A stretch of 10,609 bases of DNA from an uncultured Erysipelotrichaceae bacterium. GTDB lineage: Bacteria > Bacillota_I > Bacilli_A > RF39 > UBA660. The notes beneath the pieces were generated by a model. That model saw only the letters and a program-made list of their open reading frames with translations. It did not search any database and was not told the DNA's origin. The position numbers and the translations under genes were made by a program. The stretch covers positions 1-10,609 of the forward strand of contig CADBLZ010000109.1 of the NCBI GenBank assembly GCA_902795675.1. The letters run 5' to 3'. Shown one piece after another: positions 1 to 6,656 of this stretch; position 1 is the stretch's first letter, and each line of letters starts with the position of its first letter.

Positions 1-1
1 A

Positions 2-73
2 GAACAATTTATAAAAGATTACTATGATGGTAAAGTACCATATGATCAAAAATCAAAGGGTAGATCTGTTTAA
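2..73 (+). CDS. C-terminal end of an unidentified upstream protein (partial)
   Basis: Only this frame stays open from the window edge; the other two + frames stop within the first 27 bases. It encodes 23 residues, ending GKVPYDQKSKGRSV, then TAA. The tail is too short to identify. The Bacillus neighbourhood would suggest a gene such as recJ, apt or secDF here, but nothing in these residues proves it. The claim that this is a real gene end rests mainly on the terminator that starts inside its last codons and holds the stop codon in its loop. Confidence 0.5.
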   Translation, partial: EQFIKDYYDGKVPYDQKSKGRSV

Positions 74-90
74 CAGATTTACCTTTTTTT
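59..90 (+). terminator. Rho-independent terminator overlapping the upstream stop codon
   Basis: Positions 59-69 (GGTAGATCTGT) pair with 73-83 (ACAGATTTACC) in an 11-bp stem with one G-T wobble. The loop is 3 nt, and seven T residues follow at 84-90. The left arm encodes the last residues of the upstream protein, and its TAA (71-73) lies in and beside the loop. It separates the upstream unit from the comN-rel unit. Confidence 0.9.
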
Positions 91-92
91 CC

Positions 93-121
93 TTTATTTA
101 AGGGGCAAAGTAGGTTATAAT
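93..121 (+). promoter_or_regulatory. Possible sigma-A-type promoter for the comN-rel unit
   Basis: A perfect TATAAT lies at 116-121, just after the terminator and 24 bases before the ATG at 145. The best -35 at 17-nt spacing is TTTATT (93-98), a weak match to TTGACA. The position between a terminator and the first gene supports it; the poor -35 and the AT-rich background weaken it. Confidence 0.5.
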
Positions 122-133
122 AATTATGTGTGT

Positions 134-140
134 GGGGTGG
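134..140 (+). promoter_or_regulatory. Ribosome binding site that sets the comN-like start
   Basis: GGGGTGG lies 4-5 bases before ATG 145, a good Shine-Dalgarno position. An in-frame GTG at 130 would fall upstream of this site and have no site of its own, so ATG 145 is preferred. Confidence 0.75.
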
Positions 141-144
141 TAAA

Positions 145-399
145 ATGGACAATATTGAGTTTAAGTCAAAAGAAGAACTTTATAAGAGAATTTTACCAGC
201 TCTTAAAAGCCAAAGAAAAAGACTTACGTATGATGGCTTTGGTTATATTACTGAAGAACAAATATGGAACTATTTAAAGAAAAATACATGGGCTCACACC
301 AGGGGTTTAGAACTTTGTGATATGGTTAAAGATATCATGAACGTTGATAGTTTGGAAATTAATAAATATTATTTTAATGAATATATGAAAAATAAATAA
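145..399 (+). CDS. comN: ComN-like small post-transcriptional regulator
   Basis: An 84-residue soluble, charged protein with no membrane segment or signal peptide. The pattern LPALKSQ...GFGYITEEQIWNYL....W......L..MVKDIM matches what I recall of the ComN/YrzD family (Pfam 'Post-transcriptional regulator'): a short helical protein with LKSK near the N-terminus, a GY..T.EDVW core and a late IV.DI helix. In Bacillus subtilis ComN is reported to act on comE mRNA and to associate with DivIVA at the poles and septum; whether that applies here is unknown. It precedes rel by 14 bases, and B. subtilis comN lies a few genes from relA, so context agrees. The ATG at 145 is chosen over GTG 130 because of the ribosome binding site. 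The family call rests on memory of motifs, without an alignment. Confidence 0.65.
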   Translation: MDNIEFKSKEELYKRILPALKSQRKRLTYDGFGYITEEQIWNYLKKNTWAHTRGLELCDMVKDIMNVDSLEINKYYFNEYMKNK

Positions 400-413
400 G
401 GGAATGAAATAAA

Positions 414-2555
414 ATGAGTATTACATACGATGAATTATATGATAGAGTTAAAAGAATAATTAAGAATGATGATGAACTTGAAGTTATAAATAAAGCTTAT
501 GAGTACGCATCTCACCATCCTGAAGGAAGAAAAAGATTAAATGGCGAAGACTATATTAGTCACCCATTAGAAGTAACTAATATACTATGTGGTTTAAATG
601 TAGACTATATTACTTTAGCTTCTGCTTTACTTCATGAAACAATTAATCATGGTGGTGCTACTTTAGATGAAATAAGAGAATTATTTGGTGATGAAATAGC
701 TTTAATTGTTAACTCTATTTCTAAAATCAATAAACTAGAACTTAATGATACAAATGATTCTAGTGAGGCTTATCTAAGAAAGATTCTTGTAGGTATGTCT
801 GAAGATGTTAGAGTTTTATTTATTAAACTAGCTGATAGACTACATAATATGAGAACAATTGATGCTTTACCAGAAGATGTTCAAAAAGCAAAAGCAATTG
901 AAACACAAACTGTTTTAATTCCAATTGCTCATAGATTAGGTATTAATAGTATTAAAGGTGAACTAGAAGATATTTGTTTAAGAGTACTTAAACCAGATGT
1001 ATATCATGATATTGAAGAAAAACTTAATGCTTCACAAGATGAATTAAATCAAGTACTTAATGATATGAAAGATAATATATCTGATATCTTAACTGAAAAT
1101 GGTGTTAGCTTTAAGATTAAAGGACGTGTTAAATCTATTCATAGCATCTATAATAAGATGGATAATGGTAAAAGATGGAATGATATTTATGATATCTTAG
1201 CTTTAAGAGTATTCGTTAATACAGAACAAGATTGTTATTTAACAATTGGTTTAATCCATTCTAAATTTAGACCAGTACCTAAGAGATTTAAAGATTATAT
1301 AGCAATGCCAAAAGAAAATATGTATCAATCATTACATACAACAGTTATTGGTATTGATGGACATCCTTTTGAAGTTCAAGTAAGAACTTATGAAATGGAT
1401 GAAATTGATGAAAAAGGTATTGCATCACACTGGAATTATAAAGAAAAAGGTTCTATTAAGATTCAAAAGATGATGGAACAAAAACTAGAAGTATTTAGAA
1501 ACATTATTGATGCTAATAATAATTCTAGTGATAATGAATTTGAAAAAAATGTTAATAATGAAATCTTAACTGATTTTATATATTGCTATACACCTAAAGG
1601 AGATGTTGTAGAGCTTCCAAATGGAGCAACACCAATCGACTTTGCTTATCGTATCCATAGTGGTGTTGGTGATAGAACAATTGGTGCTTTAGTTAATGAT
1701 CAAATTGTTACTTTAGATTATGAACTAAAAGATGGCGATATTGTTAAGATCAATACTGGTAAGGAACCTAATCCAAATAAGGATTGGTTAAAGTTTGTTA
1801 AAACACCACAAGCTAAAAATAAGATTAAGTCTTTCTTCTCTAAACAAGATAAAGCTTATTATATTGAAACTGGTCGTGAAATGATCGAAAGAGATATTAG
1901 AAGAAGAAAACTTAGTATTAATGATGTTTTAAGTCCTGAAAACATTAATAAAGTAGTTCGTGAATTAAAATTAGCTGATGAAGAAGATATGTATTTATCT
2001 GTTGGATCTTTAAGATTTACGGCATCATATATTGTTAATGTTATTTTAGAAGATAAAAAGAATGCTACTGATATATATTTAGAGAAGTTTGAAAATAATA
2101 CTGTTCGTGATAGTAAAGCTATGAAAGGTGATATTATCGTTGATGGAACAGATGATATTTTAGTTACTTTTGCTAAATGTTGTAAACCAGTTAAAGGTGA
2201 TGAAATAGTAGGTTATATTACGAAGGGTGAAGGTATTCAAGTTCACCGTAAGGATTGCCCTAATATAAAAGAAGCTAATCGTTTAATTGATGTTAAATGG
2301 AATATGAATTCTGGTAATGAATTCTATACTGATATTGAAGTTAAGATTGAACGTGGCAGTGATAGATTACTAGATATTATTACAATAGCTAGTCAAAAGA
2401 ATGTAAGTATTTCGCAAGTAAAGACAAAAGAAGAAGATGCTTATTTAATATATGATTTAACACTTAAACTAACAGATATAGTTTATTTAAATAATTTCTT
2501 AAATGAATTAAGTTCTATTAGATATGTTAAAGAAGTGAATAGGAAGATCAGTTAA
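414..2555 (+). CDS. rel: Long RelA/SpoT homologue, (p)ppGpp synthetase with an altered hydrolase site
   Basis: A 713-residue cytosolic stringent-response enzyme that makes (p)ppGpp from ATP and GDP/GTP on starved ribosomes. All long-RSH domains are present: HD hydrolase (about 25-180), synthetase (about 225-345), TGS (about 387-448, with H415), zinc-finger/RIS region (C589, C590, H611, C615) and ACT (about 638-713). Synthetase residues equivalent to RelSeq R241, K243, D264 and E323 are present (R238, K240, D260, E320), and the RFKD motif (291-294) is the type usual in bifunctional Rel. In the hydrolase, R41, H50, H74, D141 and N145 are kept, but HDVVED reads HETINH: E75 for D, N78 for E, H79 for D. 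Hydrolysis is therefore probably weak or lost. The Shine-Dalgarno is AAGGGAA (398-404). Its stop TAA shares one base with the dtd start. Confidence 0.96.
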   Translation: MSITYDELYDRVKRIIKNDDELEVINKAYEYASHHPEGRKRLNGEDYISHPLEVTNILCGLNVDYITLASALLHETINHGGATLDEIRELFGDEIALIVNSISKINKLELNDTNDSSEAYLRKILVGMSEDVRVLFIKLADRLHNMRTIDALPEDVQKAKAIETQTVLIPIAHRLGINSIKGELEDICLRVLKPDVYHDIEEKLNASQDELNQVLNDMKDNISDILTENGVSFKIKGRVKSIHSIYNKMDNGKRWNDIYDILALRVFVNTEQDCYLTIGLIHSKFRPVPKRFKDYIAMPKENMYQSLHTTVIGIDGHPFEVQVRTYEMDEIDEKGIASHWNYKEKGSIKIQKMMEQKLEVFRNIIDANNNSSDNEFEKNVNNEILTDFIYCYTPKGDVVELPNGATPIDFAYRIHSGVGDRTIGALVNDQIVTLDYELKDGDIVKINTGKEPNPNKDWLKFVKTPQAKNKIKSFFSKQDKAYYIETGREMIERDIRRRKLSINDVLSPENINKVVRELKLADEEDMYLSVGSLRFTASYIVNVILEDKKNATDIYLEKFENNTVRDSKAMKGDIIVDGTDDILVTFAKCCKPVKGDEIVGYITKGEGIQVHRKDCPNIKEANRLIDVKWNMNSGNEFYTDIEVKIERGSDRLLDIITIASQKNVSISQVKTKEEDAYLIYDLTLKLTDIVYLNNFLNELSSIRYVKEVNRKIS

Positions 2556-2989
2556 TGAGATGTGTAGTTCAAAAAGTTAAAAGAAGCAGTGTTAAAGTAG
2601 ATGGTAAACTTATTAGTGAAATCGGTAAAGGTTTAAATGTTTTAGTTGGTTTTACTAGTGGTGATGATGAATCTAAGATTGATTATATGATTAATAAAAT
2701 TGTTAATCTAAGAGTATTTGAAGATGAAAATGATGTTATGAATAAGTCAGTTTTAGATGTAAATGGTGAAATACTACTTATTAGTCAATTTACTTTATAT
2801 GGTGATGCTAGTAAAGGTAATCGACCTAGTTATATTAATGCTTTGAAAAGTGAAGAAGCTGAACCACTTTATGATTTGATGCTTAAAAAGATTAATGATA
2901 AAATAAAGACTTATCCAGGAGTATTTGGAGCTGACATGGAAGTTGAAATCATTAATGATGGTCCAGCAACAATCTTAATTGAAAAATAA
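2555..2989 (+). CDS. dtd: D-aminoacyl-tRNA deacylase
   Basis: A 144-residue, full-length member of the DTD family, which removes D-amino acids (and glycine mischarged on tRNA-Ala) from tRNA in the cytosol. Family motifs are intact: SQFTLYG at 77-83, KGNRPSY at 87-93, GVFGADM at 122-128, and NDGPAT at 134-139 with the Gly-cisPro pair G136-P137 that selects D-substrates. The N-terminus MRCVVQKVKRSSVKVDG is also typical. The ATG overlaps the rel stop as TAATG, which implies translational coupling; no separate strong ribosome site is needed. The rel-dtd pairing is a conserved Firmicutes arrangement. Nothing about the protein looks unusual. Confidence 0.97.
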   Translation: MRCVVQKVKRSSVKVDGKLISEIGKGLNVLVGFTSGDDESKIDYMINKIVNLRVFEDENDVMNKSVLDVNGEILLISQFTLYGDASKGNRPSYINALKSEEAEPLYDLMLKKINDKIKTYPGVFGADMEVEIINDGPATILIEK

Positions 2990-3000
2990 TAAATAAAATC

Positions 3001-3007
3001 AGGGGGA
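3001..3007 (+). promoter_or_regulatory. Ribosome binding site that sets the start at 3017
   Basis: AGGGGGA ends 9 bases before ATG 3017. The in-frame GTG at 3008 touches this site and could not use it, so ATG 3017 is the likely start. Confidence 0.75.
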
Positions 3008-3016
3008 GTGATTTTA

Positions 3017-3787
3017 ATGAAAAAAGGTAAATTACCTATAATAATTAGTGTATCTCTAGTTATTATTCTTGCTATTACAATATTCTTTATTAATGCTAAT
3101 AAAGGTATTAGTAAAAGCTATGAAGGTAAGAATATTGAATTAGATTCTGAACAAGGTATTTTATTAATTAATAAATTAGAATCACTTGAAGAGTTAAAAA
3201 ATGCTTCATATGATTATGAAAAATTATCTTATGAAGATGTTATTAGTTATGTTGTATCTAATAGTACATCTAATGAATATAATTTAAAATTTGTTAAATT
3301 ACAAAAAATTAGATGCGATGTTACTAGCAGAATTAGTTTTAAATCAAATAGCGATTGTAATATTAGAATATATGATATTGATTTATTAAAGAGAAAAGCT
3401 TATGAATTATTAAATTATAAAGATTTAGAAATTGTTTCTTTTAGTAATAATTCAATGGATTGTAAGTATGATAATGGTAAAAGATTATATTGTAATATTA
3501 TTAAAAATAAAGATACAAAGAAGAATTTAAAACTATCAAGGATTAAAGCTATCTATGATAATGATGGTGAATATGATATATATGAATACTATTTATTTAT
3601 TGATTTTAAAGAATATGAAAGATGTGCATCTATTTTAGGTGCTCAGTATTGTTCTAATTATCAATATATGGAAACACCATATGTATCAGATGATGTAATA
3701 ACGGAGAAAGGAATTTTATATAAACATATTTTTAAATATAATGAAGACGGTAATTTGTATTTAGAAAAAAGTATTATAGTAGATTAA
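3017..3787 (+). CDS. Unrecognised membrane-anchored protein with six paired cysteines
   Basis: A 256-residue protein I do not recognise. MKKGK is followed by a hydrophobic segment at about residues 7-26 with no lipobox Cys and no clear signal peptidase site, so it is predicted to be a signal-anchored protein with its C-terminal part outside the cell. The outer part holds six cysteines that fall into three close pairs: C100/C114, C149/C159 and C203/C212. It is rich in Asn, Lys, Tyr and Asp. No catalytic motif is visible. It sits 27 bases after dtd, with a strong ribosome site, and 30 bases before a second anchored protein; the two are probably co-transcribed. In Bacillus subtilis the place after dtd is occupied by the amidase lytH, but I see no amidase or SH3 features here. 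Base composition matches its neighbours. Confidence 0.85.
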   Translation: MKKGKLPIIISVSLVIILAITIFFINANKGISKSYEGKNIELDSEQGILLINKLESLEELKNASYDYEKLSYEDVISYVVSNSTSNEYNLKFVKLQKIRCDVTSRISFKSNSDCNIRIYDIDLLKRKAYELLNYKDLEIVSFSNNSMDCKYDNGKRLYCNIIKNKDTKKNLKLSRIKAIYDNDGEYDIYEYYLFIDFKEYERCASILGAQYCSNYQYMETPYVSDDVITEKGILYKHIFKYNEDGNLYLEKSIIVD

Positions 3788-3806
3788 TTATATGTTATTA
3801 TATAAT

Positions 3807-3811
3807 AGGTG
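3807..3811 (+). promoter_or_regulatory. Ribosome binding site that sets the start at 3818
   Basis: AGGTG lies 6 bases before ATG 3818. The in-frame GTG at 3809 is inside this site, and ATG 3815 would leave only 3 bases, so ATG 3818 is preferred; ATG 3815 would add a single residue. Confidence 0.6.
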
Positions 3812-3817
3812 ATAATG

Positions 3818-5113
3818 ATGTACCAAAAGAAGAAAAAAGGAATTGGAAATAAAAAGAAAATAGAGATACTAATATTAGTGTTTGTAGCTTTATGGGGTAT
3901 AATGCTACTTGTTAATTATTATCGTTATACATTTAATCAACCACCTATTTTATGTTTAAAATCAGTTAGAAAATATAGTGATGGTGATATTACTGAATAT
4001 ACTTGTATTGGTTATGTATATCGTGATTATGCAAGAATGGCTATATCACAAACAACTTTTGATCCATTCTGGGTTAAGAGAATTGAAATTGAAGATAAGA
4101 ATGGTTTACCTGTTCCGATAACAGATTATAAAGAACCAGAAGAAAAGAATAATACACATGAAGATAAATGGTATGGTTTACTATATTTCTTCTCTGAAAG
4201 ATACCAACAACTTGGTACTTATAAGTGTATTAATAGTGATAGTGATTGTTTCCAAGCAATTGCTGGACATGATAATTATAATTTAGAATATAATGATCCT
4301 TTAACAAGATCTTATGAATCACATAAGATGGAATATCCATTTGATTTATATGCCTTTATTAATGATTCGACTGATAATTCAGGTGTTAATAATAAGATAT
4401 ACTTATTTGATATTAAAAATAGAGAGTACTTAGCACAATATAGTGATATTAAAGAATCTTATTACGATAAATCAGCTAAACTTGGTCGTGGTGATAATAA
4501 TCGATATATTGTTAAAAATATGGAAGATTCACCTAAGTGGGGCGTTATTGAAATAAATGAAGGTGGTAATGTTGAAACAGTATTACCATTTGAATATGAT
4601 TCAATAAGTTATTTTAAAGATAGCGACTTATATGCTTTATGTAAAGATGATATTTGGTTTATCTATGATTTAGGTAAGAAAGCTATTGTTGCTGATAATA
4701 TTAGTGAACCAATATATGACGTCTTTGAAAATTATAATGAAACCGTTTATTATAAAACAGGCGTTAAGAGAACTGTTGGTGATCAAATATACTATTCATA
4801 TAAGCTATATCATTTAAATGGTAGTTTATATTTAGGATTAGATAATATTACAGAAATAGTAAATTATGATAATTACTTTATGTTTGTAAATAAAGATGAT
4901 TCTAAGTTACACTTTATGAATTATGCTAGAGTTGAACCAATGGAACCTATCCAATTATATTTTACTGATTTAAATTATGACGAGTATACTCAACCATCAT
5001 TTAGAATTAAATCAGTTACTAGCAGACAGTTAACTTTAAGAATAGCTAAATGTAAGGAACTTACTTGTGGAACTCAAGATGAGTATATTGATACTAAAAA
5101 TTGGCTGAATTAA
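3818..5113 (+). CDS. Unrecognised membrane-anchored protein with a WG-repeat-like segment
   Basis: A 431-residue protein of unknown function. A very basic N-terminus (KKKK, then NKKK) precedes one hydrophobic segment at about residues 16-33, predicting a signal anchor with a large outer domain. Residues about 46-70 (C46...YSDGDITEYTCIGY) resemble a short 'Cys - D-G - E-Y - GY' module I associate with hypothetical proteins of gut Firmicutes. Residues about 241-262 (WGVIEINEGGNVETVLPFEYDSI) read like one WG beta-repeat, with further Tyr/Asp-rich beta-like stretches to about 360. Cysteines again come in close pairs (C46/C63, C137/C144, C412/C417), with C275 alone. It follows the other anchored protein by 30 bases and ends right at the next promoter. 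A surface binding or structural role is possible, but no activity can be assigned. Confidence 0.85.
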   Translation: MYQKKKKGIGNKKKIEILILVFVALWGIMLLVNYYRYTFNQPPILCLKSVRKYSDGDITEYTCIGYVYRDYARMAISQTTFDPFWVKRIEIEDKNGLPVPITDYKEPEEKNNTHEDKWYGLLYFFSERYQQLGTYKCINSDSDCFQAIAGHDNYNLEYNDPLTRSYESHKMEYPFDLYAFINDSTDNSGVNNKIYLFDIKNREYLAQYSDIKESYYDKSAKLGRGDNNRYIVKNMEDSPKWGVIEINEGGNVETVLPFEYDSISYFKDSDLYALCKDDIWFIYDLGKKAIVADNISEPIYDVFENYNETVYYKTGVKRTVGDQIYYSYKLYHLNGSLYLGLDNITEIVNYDNYFMFVNKDDSKLHFMNYARVEPMEPIQLYFTDLNYDEYTQPSFRIKSVTSRQLTLRIAKCKELTCGTQDEYIDTKNWLN

Positions 5114-5142
5114 TTGACTATTTTAGAAAATAATATTAAAAT
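5114..5142 (+). promoter_or_regulatory. Sigma-A-type promoter of the T-box/hisS operon
   Basis: TTGACT (5114-5119) and TAAAAT (5137-5142) are each 5/6 matches to consensus and are exactly 17 bases apart. The -35 begins on the base after the TAA of the preceding gene. The start of transcription is expected near 5149, giving a leader of about 230 bases that contains the whole T-box. No terminator is visible between the preceding gene and this promoter, so read-through into the leader is possible. Confidence 0.8.
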
Positions 5143-5238
5143 ACTATTAGATTTCTTTTGAGAAGAAGAGTAATATATGAAATTATTTAAAGAGAAAAGT
5201 GATTAAGGTGAGAGCACTTGATAAGGAAATATATGAAA

Positions 5239-5241
5239 AAC
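5239..5241 (+). promoter_or_regulatory. Predicted specifier codon AAC in T-box stem I
   Basis: The 3' side of the specifier loop is GAAAAACGCC (5235-5244), between the ATATAT helix and the basal helix. Read as AAC followed by a purine (G5242), it fits the usual layout and matches UGGC at 5313-5316, which pairs with a G73CCA end such as that of tRNA-Asn. Reading AAA (Lys) would put C after the codon and would need an A73 tRNA (UGGU). No His codon is present in the loop. Confidence 0.7.
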
Positions 5242-5331
5242 GCCTTCTCGTTATTAAGAACGCTAACTATATAGCGATAACAAAGACATAAGAGTACTTA
5301 GGTAAAATAAGGTGGCACCGCGGGGTTTCTC

Positions 5332-5359
5332 GTCCTTATAATTCTTAAGTGCTTTTTTT
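5332..5359 (+). terminator. T-box attenuator terminator
   Basis: GTCCTTA (5332-5338) can pair with TAAGTGC (5346-5352) with one C-T mismatch, followed by seven T residues (5353-5359). This uses the CCTTA that the antiterminator also needs, so the two are mutually exclusive. A longer alternative pairs AGTACTTAGG (5293-5302) with CTTAAGTGCT (5344-5353) using two G-T wobbles. The T tract shows where RNA polymerase would stop, 20 bases before hisS. Confidence 0.75.
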
Positions 5360-5379
5360 ATTAAGAAAGGAAGATAAAT

Positions 5380-6648
5380 ATGATAATTAAACCTAAAGGA
5401 ACATTAGACATTTTTAGTGAAGAAGGTAAGAAATGGTTATATGTTAATCAAGTTGTAGAAGAAGTAATGACTAGATATAACTATGAATATATTCGTACAC
5501 CTATTTTTGAAAGTACTGAATTATTCCATAGAGGTGTTGGTGATACAACTGATATTGTTACTAAAGAAACATATGACTTTAAAGATCGTGGAGATAGAAG
5601 TATGACACTTCGTCCAGAAGGTACTGCAGGTGTAGTTCGTGCATTTATTGAAAATAAGATGTATGGAAGACCAGAACAACCAGTTAAACTATGGTATAAC
5701 GGTACAATGTATAGATATGAAAGACCTCAATCAGGTAGAGATAGAGAATTAACTCAATTTGGTATTGAAGTACTAGGCTCAAGAGACGAAATGATTGATG
5801 CTGAAATTATTAGTATTCCATATAATATTTTCAAATTATTAGGTCTTAAGAATGTTAAAGTACATATTAATAGTTTAGGAGATGTTGAATCTCGTAATAA
5901 ATATCATGATGCTTTAATTGAGTATTTTGAACCACATATTGATGATTTCTGTGAAGATTGTAAAGAGAGATTACATAAGAATCCTTTACGTATTTTAGAT
6001 TGCAAAGTAGATGGCGATAAAGACTTAATTAAGAATGCTCCTGTTATGTTAGATTATCTAAATGAAGAATCTAAGAATAGATTTGAAACAGTACAAGCTT
6101 ATTTAGATGATTTAGATATTAATTATGAAGTAGATCCACACGTAGTTCGTGGTTTAGATTATTATTCTGATACTGTATTTGAAATTACAGCAGATCTTCC
6201 TGGTGCTGGTGCTAACAACGTTCTTTGTGGCGGTGGAAGATACGATAATATGGTTAAAGATTTAGGTGGACCTGAAACTCCTGGTATGGGATTTGCTTGT
6301 GGAGTTGGAAGACTTCTATGGGCTCTTGAAACAGAAGAAGTTAAGTTACCTATTAATAATGAACTTGATGCTTTCGTTTTATATAATAGCGATTTAGAAA
6401 AAGAATATGCAGTAGCTTTAACACAAGATTTAAGACTTAATGGTTTTAAAGTAGATACTGAATATATGGGACGTAATATTAAAGGTCAATTTAAACAAGC
6501 TGATAGATATAATGCTAAATTCTTAATCATTTTAAATAGTGAAGATATGGCTGGTGGAGAAATCCAAGTTAAAGATAATCAAACTAAAGAAACGACTATG
6601 GTTAAGGAAGCTGAATTAGATGATTATTTGGATTTAAATCTTAAGTAG
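5380..6648 (+). CDS. hisS: Histidine--tRNA ligase
   Basis: A 422-residue class II synthetase that charges tRNA-His with histidine in the cytosol; the length is normal for bacterial HisRS. Diagnostic motifs are LRPEGTAGVVRAF (77-89) for ATP/His binding, motif 2 with RDRELTQFGIEVLG (120-133), HisA RGLDYYSDTVFE (257-268) and motif 3 GMGFACGVGRL (302-312). A C-terminal anticodon-binding domain (about 328-422) is present, with EYMGRNIKGQFKQADR typical of it. A C191/C194/C208 cluster in the insertion domain matches other Firmicutes HisRS. The start has the site AAAGGAAG ending 7 bases before the ATG. It is the first gene of the T-box operon, yet the leader does not appear to be specific for tRNA-His. 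The stop TAG overlaps the ribosome site of the next gene. Confidence 0.98.
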   Translation: MIIKPKGTLDIFSEEGKKWLYVNQVVEEVMTRYNYEYIRTPIFESTELFHRGVGDTTDIVTKETYDFKDRGDRSMTLRPEGTAGVVRAFIENKMYGRPEQPVKLWYNGTMYRYERPQSGRDRELTQFGIEVLGSRDEMIDAEIISIPYNIFKLLGLKNVKVHINSLGDVESRNKYHDALIEYFEPHIDDFCEDCKERLHKNPLRILDCKVDGDKDLIKNAPVMLDYLNEESKNRFETVQAYLDDLDINYEVDPHVVRGLDYYSDTVFEITADLPGAGANNVLCGGGRYDNMVKDLGGPETPGMGFACGVGRLLWALETEEVKLPINNELDAFVLYNSDLEKEYAVALTQDLRLNGFKVDTEYMGRNIKGQFKQADRYNAKFLIILNSEDMAGGEIQVKDNQTKETTMVKEAELDDYLDLNLK

Positions 6649-6656
6649 GTGGCATT

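Larger units (their letters stand above)
5160..5359 (+). promoter_or_regulatory. T-box riboswitch, predicted tRNA-Asn specific
   Basis: The leader senses uncharged tRNA and decides whether the hisS operon is transcribed. Stem I: base GAGAAG (5160-5165) with CTTCTC (5244-5249); AGTA box 5169-5172; ATATAT (5173-5178) with 5229-5234; TTATT (5183-5187) with GATAA (5220-5224); AG bulge AGAGA (5191-5195); AAGTG (5197-5201) with CACTT (5215-5219); apical GGTGAGAG (5207-5214). A second hairpin is GTTAT/ATAAC (5250-5254/5277-5281) outside CGCTA/TAGCG (5261-5265/5272-5276). The T-box sequence AAATAAGGTGGCACCGCG is at 5305-5322. The antiterminator pairs ATAAGG (5307-5312) with CCTTAT (5334-5339), and CGGG with CTCG (5321-5324/5329-5332). 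The specifier reads AAC (Asn) and the bulge UGGC fits G73. T-box identity is certain; Asn specificity is an inference. Confidence 0.95.

Noticed and set aside
414..2555. M303 in NMYQSLHT of Rel as a synthetase defect (Gly in RelSeq)
   Set aside because: I recall NMYQSLHTT in other Firmicutes Rel proteins, and the neighbouring Tyr is kept, so it looks like ordinary variation.
3801..3806. TATAAT as a separate promoter for the second anchored protein
   Set aside because: It is only 12 bases from the start codon, directly at the ribosome site, and has no -35 match at the right spacing. AT-rich background explains it.
5238..5240. AAA (Lys) as an alternative specifier
   Set aside because: It would be followed by C instead of the usual purine, and UGGC does not fit the A73 of bacterial tRNA-Lys; no lysine gene is in the operon.
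5285..5290. GACATA, containing GAC (Asp) and CAT (His) codons in the T-box leader, considered as a dual specifier
   Set aside because: It lies after the second hairpin, in the linker before the antiterminator, not in the stem I specifier loop.
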